From positions 1 through 17,207 of the forward strand of contig JAWLEV010000062.1 in NCBI GenBank assembly GCA_041685915.1: 17,207 nt of DNA, read 5' to 3'. The notes beneath the pieces are model-generated. The model had not been told where the DNA came from, did no database searches, and saw only the letters and a program-made list of their open reading frames with translations. Positions within the stretch are counted from its first letter, which is position 1; each line of letters starts with the position of its first letter. Position numbers and translations under genes: made by a program. This stretch comes from JAWLEV01 sp041685915 (lineage in GTDB: Bacteria; Chloroflexota; Anaerolineae; UBA1429). Positions 6,683-14,061 of the stretch are shown here, piece by piece.

Positions 6683-6686
6683 AGGG
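6674..6686. promoter_or_regulatory. Candidate operator palindrome over the sulfatase -10
   Basis: CCCTAT-G-ATAGGG is a perfect 6+1+6 palindrome that exactly contains the TATGAT -10 hexamer. A repressor bound here would block RNA polymerase. No regulator gene is in the window, and the site is short enough to be chance. Confidence 0.35.
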
Positions 6687-6721
6687 GCGAGTCGACGATA
6701 CGGTATATAAGGAGTTCCCAT

Positions 6722-8188
6722 ATGGCAGAGGACAACGCGCGCAAGAATATCCTCCTCATCGTCACCGATCAGCAGCGCCGCGACACGCTGGGCTGTTATG
6801 GCGCCCCCACCTGTCGCACCCCCCACATCGACGGGCTGGCCGAGCGCGGCGTGCGCTTTGACGCCGCCTATACGCCCACCAGCCCCTGTTCCCCGGCCCG
6901 GGCGGCCCTTTTTACCGGGCTCTACCCCCACAAGAACAACGTCTCCGTCAACGACGACGTCCTCAATCAGGATGTCCCCAATCTGGCCACCGAACTGGGA
7001 GACGCCGGCTACAACCTGGGCTATGCGGGCAAGTGGCACGTGGATGGGGCGAGGGTGCCCAGCGAGTATGGATTCGAGGGCAAGGATTTTCCCGGCTATG
7101 GCTATCCTCCCACCGACGGACTGGTCGAGGGACTGCGCTATATGCAGCGGGGCAGCCGCCCACCCCACTATAAGGAATACCTGGAGGCTCGCGGCCTTGA
7201 ACCCCCCAGGGTGGTGGAGGCCTTTTACGGGGACAACCCGGGCAAACAACAGCAAGAGATGTACGCTCTGCAGTCGGGCACCGTGGAGAGTTCCTTCGAG
7301 TACATGATGAGCGAGTTCGCCATCGATCTGATGAAAAGGTTCAAGGACGACGACAAGCCCTTTTTTCTGTGGGCCAACTTTTGGGGGCCACACACGCCCT
7401 GTTTCGTACCCGAGCCTTACTACTCCATGTACGATCCCAGCGAGATCCCCCAGGAGCCCAGTTTCACCGAGACCTGGGAACGCAAGCCCCGCGTGCAGGA
7501 GCTCTATGAGCGTTACTGGGGCCTCTCCAGCGGCGGCTGGGATAGTTGGCGCGAGATCGTGGCCCGCTACTGGGGCTATGTGACCATGATCGACGATCTG
7601 GTGGGGCGCATGCTGGACGCACTGCGCAGCCTGGGCCTCGAAGAGGATACGCTGGTCATATTCACCACCGATCACGGGGACATGATGGGCGCCCATCGCC
7701 TCATCGAAAAGGGGCCCTTTACCTATGAGGAGTGTTATCATCTACCCATGGTAATCGCCCACCCCGACTGCGAGGCGCCGGGCAGCGTTTGCAACGAGTT
7801 CGTCTACCTGCACGACCTGTTTCCCACCTTTTTGGAGATGGCGGGGGCGACGCCGCCGGAGGTGCCCGACAACCAGAGCATACTGGACAACATCCTGGGC
7901 CGACAGACCCCCACGGGGCGGGACAGCATCTATACGGCCTTTCAGTCACAGATCTTTCCCTTTCCCCAGCGCATGATACGCACCCGCACCCACAAGTTGG
8001 TATACAATGTCTCCGACATCGGGGAACTGTACGACATGGTGACCGATCCCTGGGAGATGCGCAACCTCATCGACATGCCCGAGACCGAGGCGATACAGAA
8101 CGAACTTTTGGATCGCATGCGAGAGCATATGGTACGCCTGGACGATCCCATCCTGCGCCGCTTTGACGTCATTCGTCCCGTATATTGA
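6722..8188 (+). CDS. Sulfatase (formylglycine type, alkaline phosphatase superfamily)
   Basis: This 488-residue sulfatase has the signature SPCSPARAALFTG with Cys56 in C-x-P-x-R, the residue converted to formylglycine by a maturase. Metal and active-site elements are visible: Asp16 in VTDQQRRD, Lys104 in YAGKWH, His224 in WGPHTP, Asp317-His318 in TTDHGDMMGAH and Lys330. ATG 6722 follows AAGGAG at 6711-6716; the longer open frame upstream (to 6659) covers the promoter. There is no signal peptide, so it probably acts in the cytosol on an imported substrate such as a sulfated sugar or choline sulfate; phosphonate monoester hydrolase-like activity is an alternative. No formylglycine-generating enzyme or anaerobic maturase is encoded in the window. 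It likely forms its own transcription unit from the promoter at 6654. Confidence 0.92.
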   Translation: MAEDNARKNILLIVTDQQRRDTLGCYGAPTCRTPHIDGLAERGVRFDAAYTPTSPCSPARAALFTGLYPHKNNVSVNDDVLNQDVPNLATELGDAGYNLGYAGKWHVDGARVPSEYGFEGKDFPGYGYPPTDGLVEGLRYMQRGSRPPHYKEYLEARGLEPPRVVEAFYGDNPGKQQQEMYALQSGTVESSFEYMMSEFAIDLMKRFKDDDKPFFLWANFWGPHTPCFVPEPYYSMYDPSEIPQEPSFTETWERKPRVQELYERYWGLSSGGWDSWREIVARYWGYVTMIDDLVGRMLDALRSLGLEEDTLVIFTTDHGDMMGAHRLIEKGPFTYEECYHLPMVIAHPDCEAPGSVCNEFVYLHDLFPTFLEMAGATPPEVPDNQSILDNILGRQTPTGRDSIYTAFQSQIFPFPQRMIRTRTHKLVYNVSDIGELYDMVTDPWEMRNLIDMPETEAIQNELLDRMREHMVRLDDPILRRFDVIRPVY

Positions 8189-8238
8189 TCTTTATTTCAC
8201 GGGATCTTTATCCCAGTTTAATTCATGGGGGACCGGGA

Positions 8239-8277
8239 TGTGATATCATATTATTGCCTACATGGCGTGGTATCACA
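8239..8277 (+). promoter_or_regulatory. Inverted repeat TGTGATA...TATCACA before the protease gene
   Basis: The arms TGTGATA (8239-8245) and TATCACA (8271-8277) are separated by 25 bases, and the right arm ends 9 bases before ATG 8287, next to the Shine-Dalgarno. It could be a transcription-factor site or an RNA stem affecting translation. The spacing does not fit a CRP site. An AT-rich TATTAT at 8249-8254 might be a -10, but no matching -35 is evident. Confidence 0.25.
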
Positions 8278-8286
8278 CGGAGAGGC

Positions 8287-9615
8287 ATGAGAGAAGAAAA
8301 GTCGATAGAGGAACTCTTGGACCTCGGCGACATGGGATTGGAACTGGGCCACCGGCGCCAGGCCGAGGCCTATTTTGACCGGGTGCTGGAGCACGTGCCG
8401 GGCCACCCCCGGGCCCTGTTAGGCAAGGCCAAGGCCTGCCGGGACCCGCACAAAGCCCTGCATCTGGTGCGCCGAGTGCTGCAGGCGCGTCCCGCAAGCC
8501 AGGAAGCAAGGGGCCTGCAACGGGAACTCGAGGAGAGGGTGGAGACGTTACAGGAGGGCTCTCCCGAGGCCGACCGTCCTCCCAGTCCCGAATATGAGGG
8601 GGAGAGGTCCTTATCCTTCGAGGGCGAGCCCTCCTCAGGAGAGAAAGATCCCCAATCAGACTTTGCACAGCACATGGGACGGGCGGCAAAGAGCGTTTTT
8701 CCCGCAGGAGTGGATAGAGAAGCACAGAGACGACAGATGCTGGGTTATGTCGTCGCCAGTTTGATCGTGGGCGGGCTCATCGTGGCCATACTGTATCCTC
8801 GCCTACTTCCCCTGTTCGACGGCCAGGGGACCATGGACGACCTCCAGCGGCTTTCCGATGACAGACGCTCGGGCGTGGAGGTTGCCTTCCCCTCCGAAAC
8901 CGCCGTATCCAACCCTCTTTGGCGGGCCGAACGGGCCACGGCGCTGATCATCGTTCCCGATCCCGCCCTTTGGGATGTATCCCGTGGGTCGGGAAGCGTC
9001 ATCTCCTCCGAGGGGCTGGTCATCACCAACTACCACGTGATGACCAGGAAAGTGGACGACGTCCTAGTCAATGAGGAGGGATTGGCTTTTGTGGGTCTGA
9101 CGGGGGACATCCACGAGCCGCCATCCGCATGGTACATCGCCTGTCTCCTGACCTCGGATGAGAGAAGGGATCTAGCGGTGCTGCGGATCCTATGGGACAA
9201 CGAGGGAGAAACTATCGAGGGATCATCATTCACCCAGATGGCCCTGGGAGACTCGGACACACTCGAACTGGGACAACGCCTCATGGGACTGGGCTATCCG
9301 TCCCTGGGAGGAGACACCCTCACCCTCACGCAGGGCTCCATGGCCGGCTTTTCCCCCTCACAGGACGATCTCCATCTGGGGAAAACGGATTCGGAACTAC
9401 TTCCCGGAAGCAGCGGCGGTGCCGTGCTCGATGAGACGGGCCGGCTTGTCGGCGTGATCACGGCGGCCCACACCGATCAGCGGACACAGGGACGCCTCAG
9501 TTACTTTGTACTCCTTAATGAAGCCCAGGATATGATAAAGGAAGCCCAGGCCGCATCCTGCCCCGAACCCGAAATCGACTGGATGGTGGACATATTCGGC
9601 GATCTGAAAAGATAG
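8287..9615 (+). CDS. Membrane-anchored trypsin-like serine protease with N-terminal helical-repeat domain
   Basis: This 442-residue protein has three parts. Residues 1-90 are helical and TPR-like (MGLELGHRRQAEAYFDRVLE, then HPRALLGKAKA). A charged, Pro/Ser/Glu-rich linker (about 91-150) follows, then one transmembrane helix (about 151-170) with Arg residues on its N side, predicting N-terminus inside and protease outside. The C-terminal domain is a trypsin/HtrA-like fold with the triad His250 (ITNYHVMT), Asp295 (RRDLAVLRI) and Ser376 (LLPGSSGGAV). No PDZ domain follows; the protein ends about 35 residues after the fold. ATG 8287 with GGAG at 8279-8282 is preferred over upstream in-frame codons (frame open from 8185), whose translation lacks family features. 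The 98-base gap after the sulfatase and the change in theme suggest a separate unit. Envelope quality control is a reasonable guess. Confidence 0.87.
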   Translation: MREEKSIEELLDLGDMGLELGHRRQAEAYFDRVLEHVPGHPRALLGKAKACRDPHKALHLVRRVLQARPASQEARGLQRELEERVETLQEGSPEADRPPSPEYEGERSLSFEGEPSSGEKDPQSDFAQHMGRAAKSVFPAGVDREAQRRQMLGYVVASLIVGGLIVAILYPRLLPLFDGQGTMDDLQRLSDDRRSGVEVAFPSETAVSNPLWRAERATALIIVPDPALWDVSRGSGSVISSEGLVITNYHVMTRKVDDVLVNEEGLAFVGLTGDIHEPPSAWYIACLLTSDERRDLAVLRILWDNEGETIEGSSFTQMALGDSDTLELGQRLMGLGYPSLGGDTLTLTQGSMAGFSPSQDDLHLGKTDSELLPGSSGGAVLDETGRLVGVITAAHTDQRTQGRLSYFVLLNEAQDMIKEAQAASCPEPEIDWMVDIFGDLKR

Positions 9616-9641
9616 TGGGCAAGACATATTGCGAACTGTCG

Positions 9642-9676
9642 AAAAGGGCGCCCGAGAAGTCTCTCCTCGGGCGCCC
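9642..9676 (-). terminator. Intrinsic terminator between convergent genes
   Basis: GGGCGCCCGAG (9646-9656) pairs perfectly with CTCGGGCGCCC (9666-9676) around a 9-base loop. On the - strand it is followed by TTTTC, so it terminates the VOC gene, whose stop lies 12 bases upstream of it. On the + strand there is no T-run, but the stem may still slow read-through from the protease gene. Confidence 0.8.
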
Positions 9677-9687
9677 GCGAGACAAGG

Positions 9688-10035
9688 CTAATCCTCTTCC
9701 TGCATGAGTTCGATGGGCAGACCGCCAGGCAGGGTAAACCAGTTGTGGCCCTGGGGCATCTCCTCAACACCCCACTTGTAAACCTCCTCCAGAGCGGCAT
9801 CCAGATCCTCGGTCACGATGCCCAGGTGGGCTATGCGCCCCTCGGGGCCCTCAAAATCAGGATCCGAGACCAACTGTACGCCCCCCACCGTCCACACCTG
9901 CTCGGGATCGTCCTCGGGCCCCTGTGCCCTATCCACGGGCATGCCCAGGGCCTCCTCAAAGAAACGAATGTGCCACTTGATATCCTTCACATAGACCGCC
10001 GTATGCTGCAGATAGGACTCTTTTTCGTAGGCCAT
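9688..10035 (-). CDS. VOC (glyoxalase/bleomycin resistance/dioxygenase) family protein
   Basis: This 115-residue protein has the paired beta-alpha-beta-beta-beta modules of the vicinal oxygen chelate superfamily: LQHTAVYVKDIKWHIRFFEEALGM at the N-terminus and RIAHLGIVTEDLDAALEEVYKWG in the second half. Candidate metal ligands are His11, His70 and Glu109 (PIEL). VOC proteins include glyoxalase I, methylmalonyl-CoA epimerase, dioxygenases and isomerases; the short length fits a small dimeric enzyme. ATG at 10035-10033 follows AAGGAGAGG (10050-10042 on the reverse strand). It has its own consensus-like promoter (10091-10120) and terminator, so it can be expressed alone, yet it lies 97 bases downstream of a same-strand amidohydrolase and may act in the same small-molecule pathway. 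The substrate is unknown. Confidence 0.85.
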   Translation of the reverse strand: MAYEKESYLQHTAVYVKDIKWHIRFFEEALGMPVDRAQGPEDDPEQVWTVGGVQLVSDPDFEGPEGRIAHLGIVTEDLDAALEEVYKWGVEEMPQGHNWFTLPGGLPIELMQEED

Positions 10036-10090
10036 TGCATCCTCTCCTTGTGCGCCAAAGGCGCTCCACTATAGTTCTCCGATAATTCCG

Positions 10091-10120
10091 ATTATATACG
10101 CTGATGGCACTTGAGGTCAA
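10091..10120 (-). promoter_or_regulatory. Strong sigma-70-type promoter of the VOC gene
   Basis: On the reverse strand, TTGACC (10120-10115) is followed after 18 bases by a perfect TATAAT (10096-10091). The predicted start is near 10084, giving a leader of about 48 bases that contains a small GCGCC/GGCGC stem (10052-10064) just before the Shine-Dalgarno. The promoter lies 12 bases past the stop of the upstream amidohydrolase. Confidence 0.75.
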
Positions 10121-10132
10121 TGAAGATTTTTC

Positions 10133-10903
10133 CTAGACCGTGGGACGCTCCATGCCCAGCAGTCTGAGGGCGTTGCCCCCGAGGACCTGACGCTTTTCCT
10201 CTTTTGAGAGATCGCGGGCCAGGATCGTCTGGGGCCAGACATCCTCGCTGCCATAGAGCACCTTCTCCGCGCCCGCGTGTCGCACAGCGTGGGAGATGAG
10301 TTCGCCGGGCGAGATGTGGGGCAACATGCGGGGGCAGAAAAAGTGCAGGAACGCCGTATCCAGATAGACATTCTCGTGCTTCTCGGCCAGGACGAGGGCC
10401 CTGTAATGGAAATTCCCGCCCATGTGAGCGATGCACAAAGCAAGGTTGGGGAAATCAAAGGCCACCTGATCGATGGCCAGGGGGTCCGTGTAGCGGGCGA
10501 GCATGGGCGCGCCCAGTTCATATTTAAAGTCCAGGTTCACTATCCCCGCGTGCCACGTGCAGACGAGGCCCAATTCGGCGCACACCTCATAAATGGGGTA
10601 GATCCGCTCGTCATCGGCGAACCAGTGCTGGTCCATGGGCTGGAACTTGACGCCGCGTATCCCATCCTCCTCCACAGCCCGGCGCAGGCGCTCGGGTTCC
10701 TGGCTCAAATCGCGGGTATTGTCCACCCAATAAAAGGGGACGAACCGCTGCGGATGGGCGCGAGCCAGCTCCACCGCCCTGGTCTGGGCCTCAGGTCCCA
10801 CAGAGAGCAGGACGGACATGTCGATGCCCATCTCGCGATTTCTGGCCAGCAAGCCATCGCCGGGATGCTCGTGAAAGTTGACCACAAAATAGTCTTCTAT
10901 CAT
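10133..10903 (-). CDS. Amidohydrolase family protein (PF04909, TIM-barrel metal-dependent hydrolase)
   Basis: This 256-residue protein opens with the metal-binding H-x-H pair (NFHEHP, His11 and His13). It continues with TIM-barrel strands ending in GVKFQPM (84-90), CTWHAG (His118) and LCIAHMGG (His160), then a late VLYGSED acidic motif (Glu220/Asp221) where many relatives have GSD. The pattern matches the amidohydrolase-2 group, which includes ACMSD-like decarboxylases, lactone hydrolases and o-pyrocatechuate-type decarboxylases. The start is set at ATG 10903 because GAGAGGAGAG lies just upstream; the frame also opens at ATG 10954, but residues before 10903 lack family features. It may share a pathway with the downstream VOC gene. 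The substrate is unknown. Confidence 0.85.
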   Translation of the reverse strand: MIEDYFVVNFHEHPGDGLLARNREMGIDMSVLLSVGPEAQTRAVELARAHPQRFVPFYWVDNTRDLSQEPERLRRAVEEDGIRGVKFQPMDQHWFADDERIYPIYEVCAELGLVCTWHAGIVNLDFKYELGAPMLARYTDPLAIDQVAFDFPNLALCIAHMGGNFHYRALVLAEKHENVYLDTAFLHFFCPRMLPHISPGELISHAVRHAGAEKVLYGSEDVWPQTILARDLSKEEKRQVLGGNALRLLGMERPTV

Positions 10904-10999
10904 CTCTCTCCTCTCAGTCCCCCATCCCCCTCTACGAGAGATAAGAAGGTCCATATGATCTGTCTGATACTTTTAGGGTAACCAGCGGGCACCACAATC

Positions 11000-11032
11000 A
11001 AAAAGAGCGGGGACAGAAATCTGTCCCCGCTC
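11000..11032 (-). terminator. lepB intrinsic terminator formed by a GGGGACAGA palindrome
   Basis: GAGCGGGGACAGA (11005-11017) and TCTGTCCCCGCTC (11020-11032) are perfect 13-bp arms with a 2-base centre. On the reverse strand the stem is followed directly by TTTTT (11004-11000), and it begins 12 bases after the lepB stop, a textbook terminator. The GGGGACAGA...TCTGTCCCC core looks like a dispersed palindromic repeat reused as terminator; that part is inference. Confidence 0.85.
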
Positions 11033-11044
11033 CATGCTCTCCCC

Positions 11045-11578
11045 TCAGGGGATCATTATGGGCCCGATCTCCGTGGGGGGCCAATACCGTAGCCACGCCC
11101 TGCCGATGATGTCATCAAAGGCCACCACACCAAAGGCCCGCGAATCGTTGCTCGCCCGTCGATTATCTCCCATGACGAAAACGTGCTCTTCCGGGATAAG
11201 TATGGGATCCAATGTGCCCACAGTGGGCTGGTTCAGATAGGGTTCGTCGACCAGTTCGTCGTCGACATATACCCGGCCATCATGGATTTCCAACCTTTCC
11301 CCGGGCAATCCCACCACGCGCTTGATCAGGGGTTCGCTGGATTTTTGAGGAGGACGTAGAACGACAATATCTCCACGCTCGGGCGCACGAAAACGGTAGG
11401 TCACTTTTTCTATAATCAAGCGCTGGTTATCGTGCAGGTTGGGTTCCATACTTTGTCCCTCCACCCGGGTGGCCTGGGCCAAAAAGACATTGACCACCAG
11501 GACGATGATGAGGGCGGGCAGCACGGACTCGACGAGCTCACGCAACCATGATTTGAGCGGTAGTTTATTCTCTTCCAT
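11045..11578 (-). CDS. lepB: Signal peptidase I
   Basis: This 177-residue type I signal peptidase removes signal peptides from exported proteins on the outer face of the cytoplasmic membrane. One N-terminal transmembrane helix (about 17-36, VLPALIIVLVVNVFLAQ) is followed by box B GQSMEPNL with nucleophile Ser43, box D LIKRVVGLPGE with general base Lys86, and box E VMGDNRRASNDSRAFG. Size and single anchor match the compact enzymes of Gram-positives, cyanobacteria and Chloroflexota rather than the long E. coli LepB. ATG 11578 has no good Shine-Dalgarno. A TATAAC about 25-30 bases upstream could be a -10, but its -35 is poor. It lies 115 bases downstream of pnp on the same strand and has a clear terminator after it. 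Confidence 0.95.
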   Translation of the reverse strand: MEENKLPLKSWLRELVESVLPALIIVLVVNVFLAQATRVEGQSMEPNLHDNQRLIIEKVTYRFRAPERGDIVVLRPPQKSSEPLIKRVVGLPGERLEIHDGRVYVDDELVDEPYLNQPTVGTLDPILIPEEHVFVMGDNRRASNDSRAFGVVAFDDIIGRAWLRYWPPTEIGPIMIP

Positions 11579-11693
11579 TACAGCATTCGCATTCCAGAAC
11601 TATGTTATATCCTGCTCAAGACCCAAAGGCACATCACCTCTCCCGGACGAGCAGAGATCATATGCCTCTGGGATAGTATAGTGTCGTCTTTAC

Positions 11694-13880
11694 CTAGCGC
11701 CTTCGGCTACGACGGTTCCTGGAGCCGCCTTGGCGTTCCTCCGGCTCCTCGCTGAGGGTGCGATCGCGTCGACGTGCCTCCTGCACCGTCCAGCCTTCAA
11801 GAACCGCCTGACGGGACAGCTTGATCTTTCCGTCTCGCGCGATATCGATGACCATGACCATGACCTCGTCTCCCACCTTCACCACGTCCTCGACGCTGGG
11901 AACATGATAGTCGGCCAACTGGGAGATGTGCACGAGGCCATCCTGGCCGGGCAGGAACTCTACAAAGGCGCCATAAGGCTCGACGCGCACGACGCGCCCA
12001 TTATAGATACGGCCCATTTCCGCCTCGGCCGTTAGCTCTTCGATACGCGCCAAGGCCTTTTCTGTGGCTTCTCCATCGCTGGAAGATACGTGCACCGTGC
12101 CATCATCGTCCACATCGATGGCCACGCCGGTTTCATCTATGATGCTGCGGATCGTCTTGCCACCCGGGCCGATGAGCTTGCCGATCTTTGCCTCGGGAAT
12201 CTGCACTGTCTCAATACGCGGCGCATGGGGAGCAAGCTCCTCACGGGGCTGAGCAAGACAGGCATCCATCGTATTCAGGATTTGGAGACGCGCCTCCCGT
12301 GCCCCTTGCAGAGCCTCGCGGACGATCTCTTGAGGCAAGCCCGAGATCTTGATATCCACCTGGATGGCCGTGATACCGTTCTTTGTCCCCGTGACCTTAA
12401 AGTCCATGTCCCCATAAAAGTCCTCAAGGCCCTGGATGTCCGTCAAGACGGCATATTGGCCGCCCTTTGACACCAACCCCATGGCGATCCCGGCCACGGC
12501 GTCCCTCATGGGCACGCCCGCATCGAACAGTGCCAGGCTGCTAGCGCAGGCACTGGCCATGGACGTGGATCCATTGCTGGAGAGCACTTCCGATACCGTG
12601 CGGATGGTATAGGGAAATTCCTCGTCGTCGGGAAGCAGCGGCTCGATGGCTCGCTCGGCCAGCGTGCCATGCCCTATCTCGCGTCGCCCGGGGCCGCGCA
12701 GGGGCCACGTCTCTCCCGTCGAAAAGGGAGGGAAATTGTAATGGTGCATGTATCGTTTCGATTCCTGGCCACTGAGCTCGCCGGGAATTCCGTCCAACAT
12801 CTGTTCGTCGGAGGCCGATCCCAGAGTAACTGCGCTGAGCACCTGGGTCTGACCACGGGAAAAGAGTGCGGACCCATGGGCGCGAGGCAACAATCCCGCC
12901 TCGGCGCTTAATGGCCGGATGGTATCCGCATCCCGCCCATCGATGCGCTTTCCTGTCTCGAGCAGGTGTTCTCGCATGATGCTCTTCAAGACCTTGTCAA
13001 AGGCCTCTTCCGCCGCATCCTCGTCAACGTCCTCGTCAAGCTGCTCTAACATGCGCTCGACGACGGCATCCTGCTCTTTGCTGCGCTCCTCTCGAGAAAG
13101 ACCGCGGGCCACGAGATCGGCCACGGGCTCTCTGACGAGTTCCTCTACCCTTTCCAAAATCTCGGGATCCGGCCTATCGTAGACGCCCTCGAATTTTTCC
13201 TTGCCGATCTCCTCGTCCATGCGCTCCTGCACGGCGATGACGTCCTGCATCTCTTTTTGTGCCAGAGCGATGGCCTCGGCCATGAGCTCCTCCGAGACCT
13301 CATCTGCTCCCGCCTCGATCATGAGCACCGAATCGGCCGTGCCTGCCACGATCAGATCCAGGGAACTTACTTCCATCTGTTCCTCTGTGGGGTTTACCAC
13401 GAGTTCACGCTCGACGCAGCCGATGCGCACGGCACCGACAGGCCCAGGGAAGGGAATATCAGATATAGTCAACGCAGCGGAAGCCCCGATGAGGGAGAGG
13501 ATATCAAAGGGATGTTCCTCGTCCAAAGAGAGGGGGGTGACGATGATCTGCAAATCGTTGCGAAACTCGTCGGGGAAGAGCGCCCGCAGGGGGCGATCGA
13601 TGGTGCGACATAACACGATGCTCTCCGAAGAGGGTCGCCCCTCGCGCTTGAAAAACCCTCCTGGAATTTCGCCCACAGCATAATCGCGCTCTTCCAGGTC
13701 TACCCGCAGGGGGAAGAAATCCATCCCCTCGCGTGGCTCGTCCGCGGTGGCCGTCACGAGAACCATGGTATCTCCCTGTCGTACCGTCACCGCTCCATTT
13801 GCCTGTTGGGCCAGTTTGCCCGTTTCTACCGTGATGTCGTCATCACCAAGTCTTGCCTCGTACCTATGTACTTTTGACAT
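11694..13880 (-). CDS. pnp: Polyribonucleotide nucleotidyltransferase (PNPase)
   Basis: This 728-residue 3'-5' exoribonuclease phosphorolyses RNA with phosphate and acts in mRNA turnover. All domains are present: first RNase PH fold (RDYAVGEIPGGFFKREGRPS and RTIDRPLRALFPD in the first 110 residues), an alpha-helical linker rich in Glu/Asp, the catalytic second RNase PH fold (SALFSRGQTQ, SNGSTSMASACA, GDMDFKVTGT and VDIKISGLP with conserved Asp residues), KH (IGKLIGPGGKTIRSI, about 566-580) and S1 (about 622-692, GRVVRVEPYGAFVEF). The C-terminus is an Arg-rich tail (RNRRSRRR). ATG 13880 with GGAGAAAGG upstream is preferred over the in-frame TTG at 13886. The gene follows rpsO, the order found in many bacteria; its leader has a long hairpin at 13939-14009 that could allow RNase III-type autoregulation. 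Confidence 0.97.
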   Translation of the reverse strand: MSKVHRYEARLGDDDITVETGKLAQQANGAVTVRQGDTMVLVTATADEPREGMDFFPLRVDLEERDYAVGEIPGGFFKREGRPSSESIVLCRTIDRPLRALFPDEFRNDLQIIVTPLSLDEEHPFDILSLIGASAALTISDIPFPGPVGAVRIGCVERELVVNPTEEQMEVSSLDLIVAGTADSVLMIEAGADEVSEELMAEAIALAQKEMQDVIAVQERMDEEIGKEKFEGVYDRPDPEILERVEELVREPVADLVARGLSREERSKEQDAVVERMLEQLDEDVDEDAAEEAFDKVLKSIMREHLLETGKRIDGRDADTIRPLSAEAGLLPRAHGSALFSRGQTQVLSAVTLGSASDEQMLDGIPGELSGQESKRYMHHYNFPPFSTGETWPLRGPGRREIGHGTLAERAIEPLLPDDEEFPYTIRTVSEVLSSNGSTSMASACASSLALFDAGVPMRDAVAGIAMGLVSKGGQYAVLTDIQGLEDFYGDMDFKVTGTKNGITAIQVDIKISGLPQEIVREALQGAREARLQILNTMDACLAQPREELAPHAPRIETVQIPEAKIGKLIGPGGKTIRSIIDETGVAIDVDDDGTVHVSSSDGEATEKALARIEELTAEAEMGRIYNGRVVRVEPYGAFVEFLPGQDGLVHISQLADYHVPSVEDVVKVGDEVMVMVIDIARDGKIKLSRQAVLEGWTVQEARRRDRTLSEEPEERQGGSRNRRSRRR

Positions 13881-13938
13881 GTTCAAACCTTTCTCCGTCT
13901 ATACTACTAAACTATGATACAGATGGAGAGGTGGGAAC

Positions 13939-14009
13939 GGGCTTTTCAGGGACTGGGGAATGTATCTCACCACGAGATGAGATACATTCCCCAATTCCTG
14001 CAAAAGCCC
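13939..14009 (-). repeat. Long imperfect palindrome in the rpsO-pnp intergenic leader
   Basis: The core arms GGGGAATGTATCTCA (13955-13969) and TGAGATACATTCCCC (13978-13992) are perfect complements around an 8-base loop. The helix continues outward after a 2x2 mismatch through CAGGGA/TTCCTG and, after one bulged base, GGGCTTTT/AAAAGCCC (13939-13946, 14002-14009), giving about 29 paired positions. It lies about 58 bases upstream of the pnp start. It could be an RNase III processing site in the pnp leader or a dispersed palindromic repeat that landed there. Confidence 0.8.
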
Positions 14010-14061
14010 TTTCCCTGCCCTCCAAATAACCAAACCTAAAAACCACGCCTTACAGGCGGAC

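Noticed and set aside
6560..7741. Reverse-strand ORF of 393 codons opposite the sulfatase
   Set aside because: Same antisense shadow effect; the + strand carries all sulfatase motifs.
8239..8277. CRP-type operator
   Set aside because: The half-sites resemble TGTGA/TCACA, but the spacing is 25 bases or more rather than 6.
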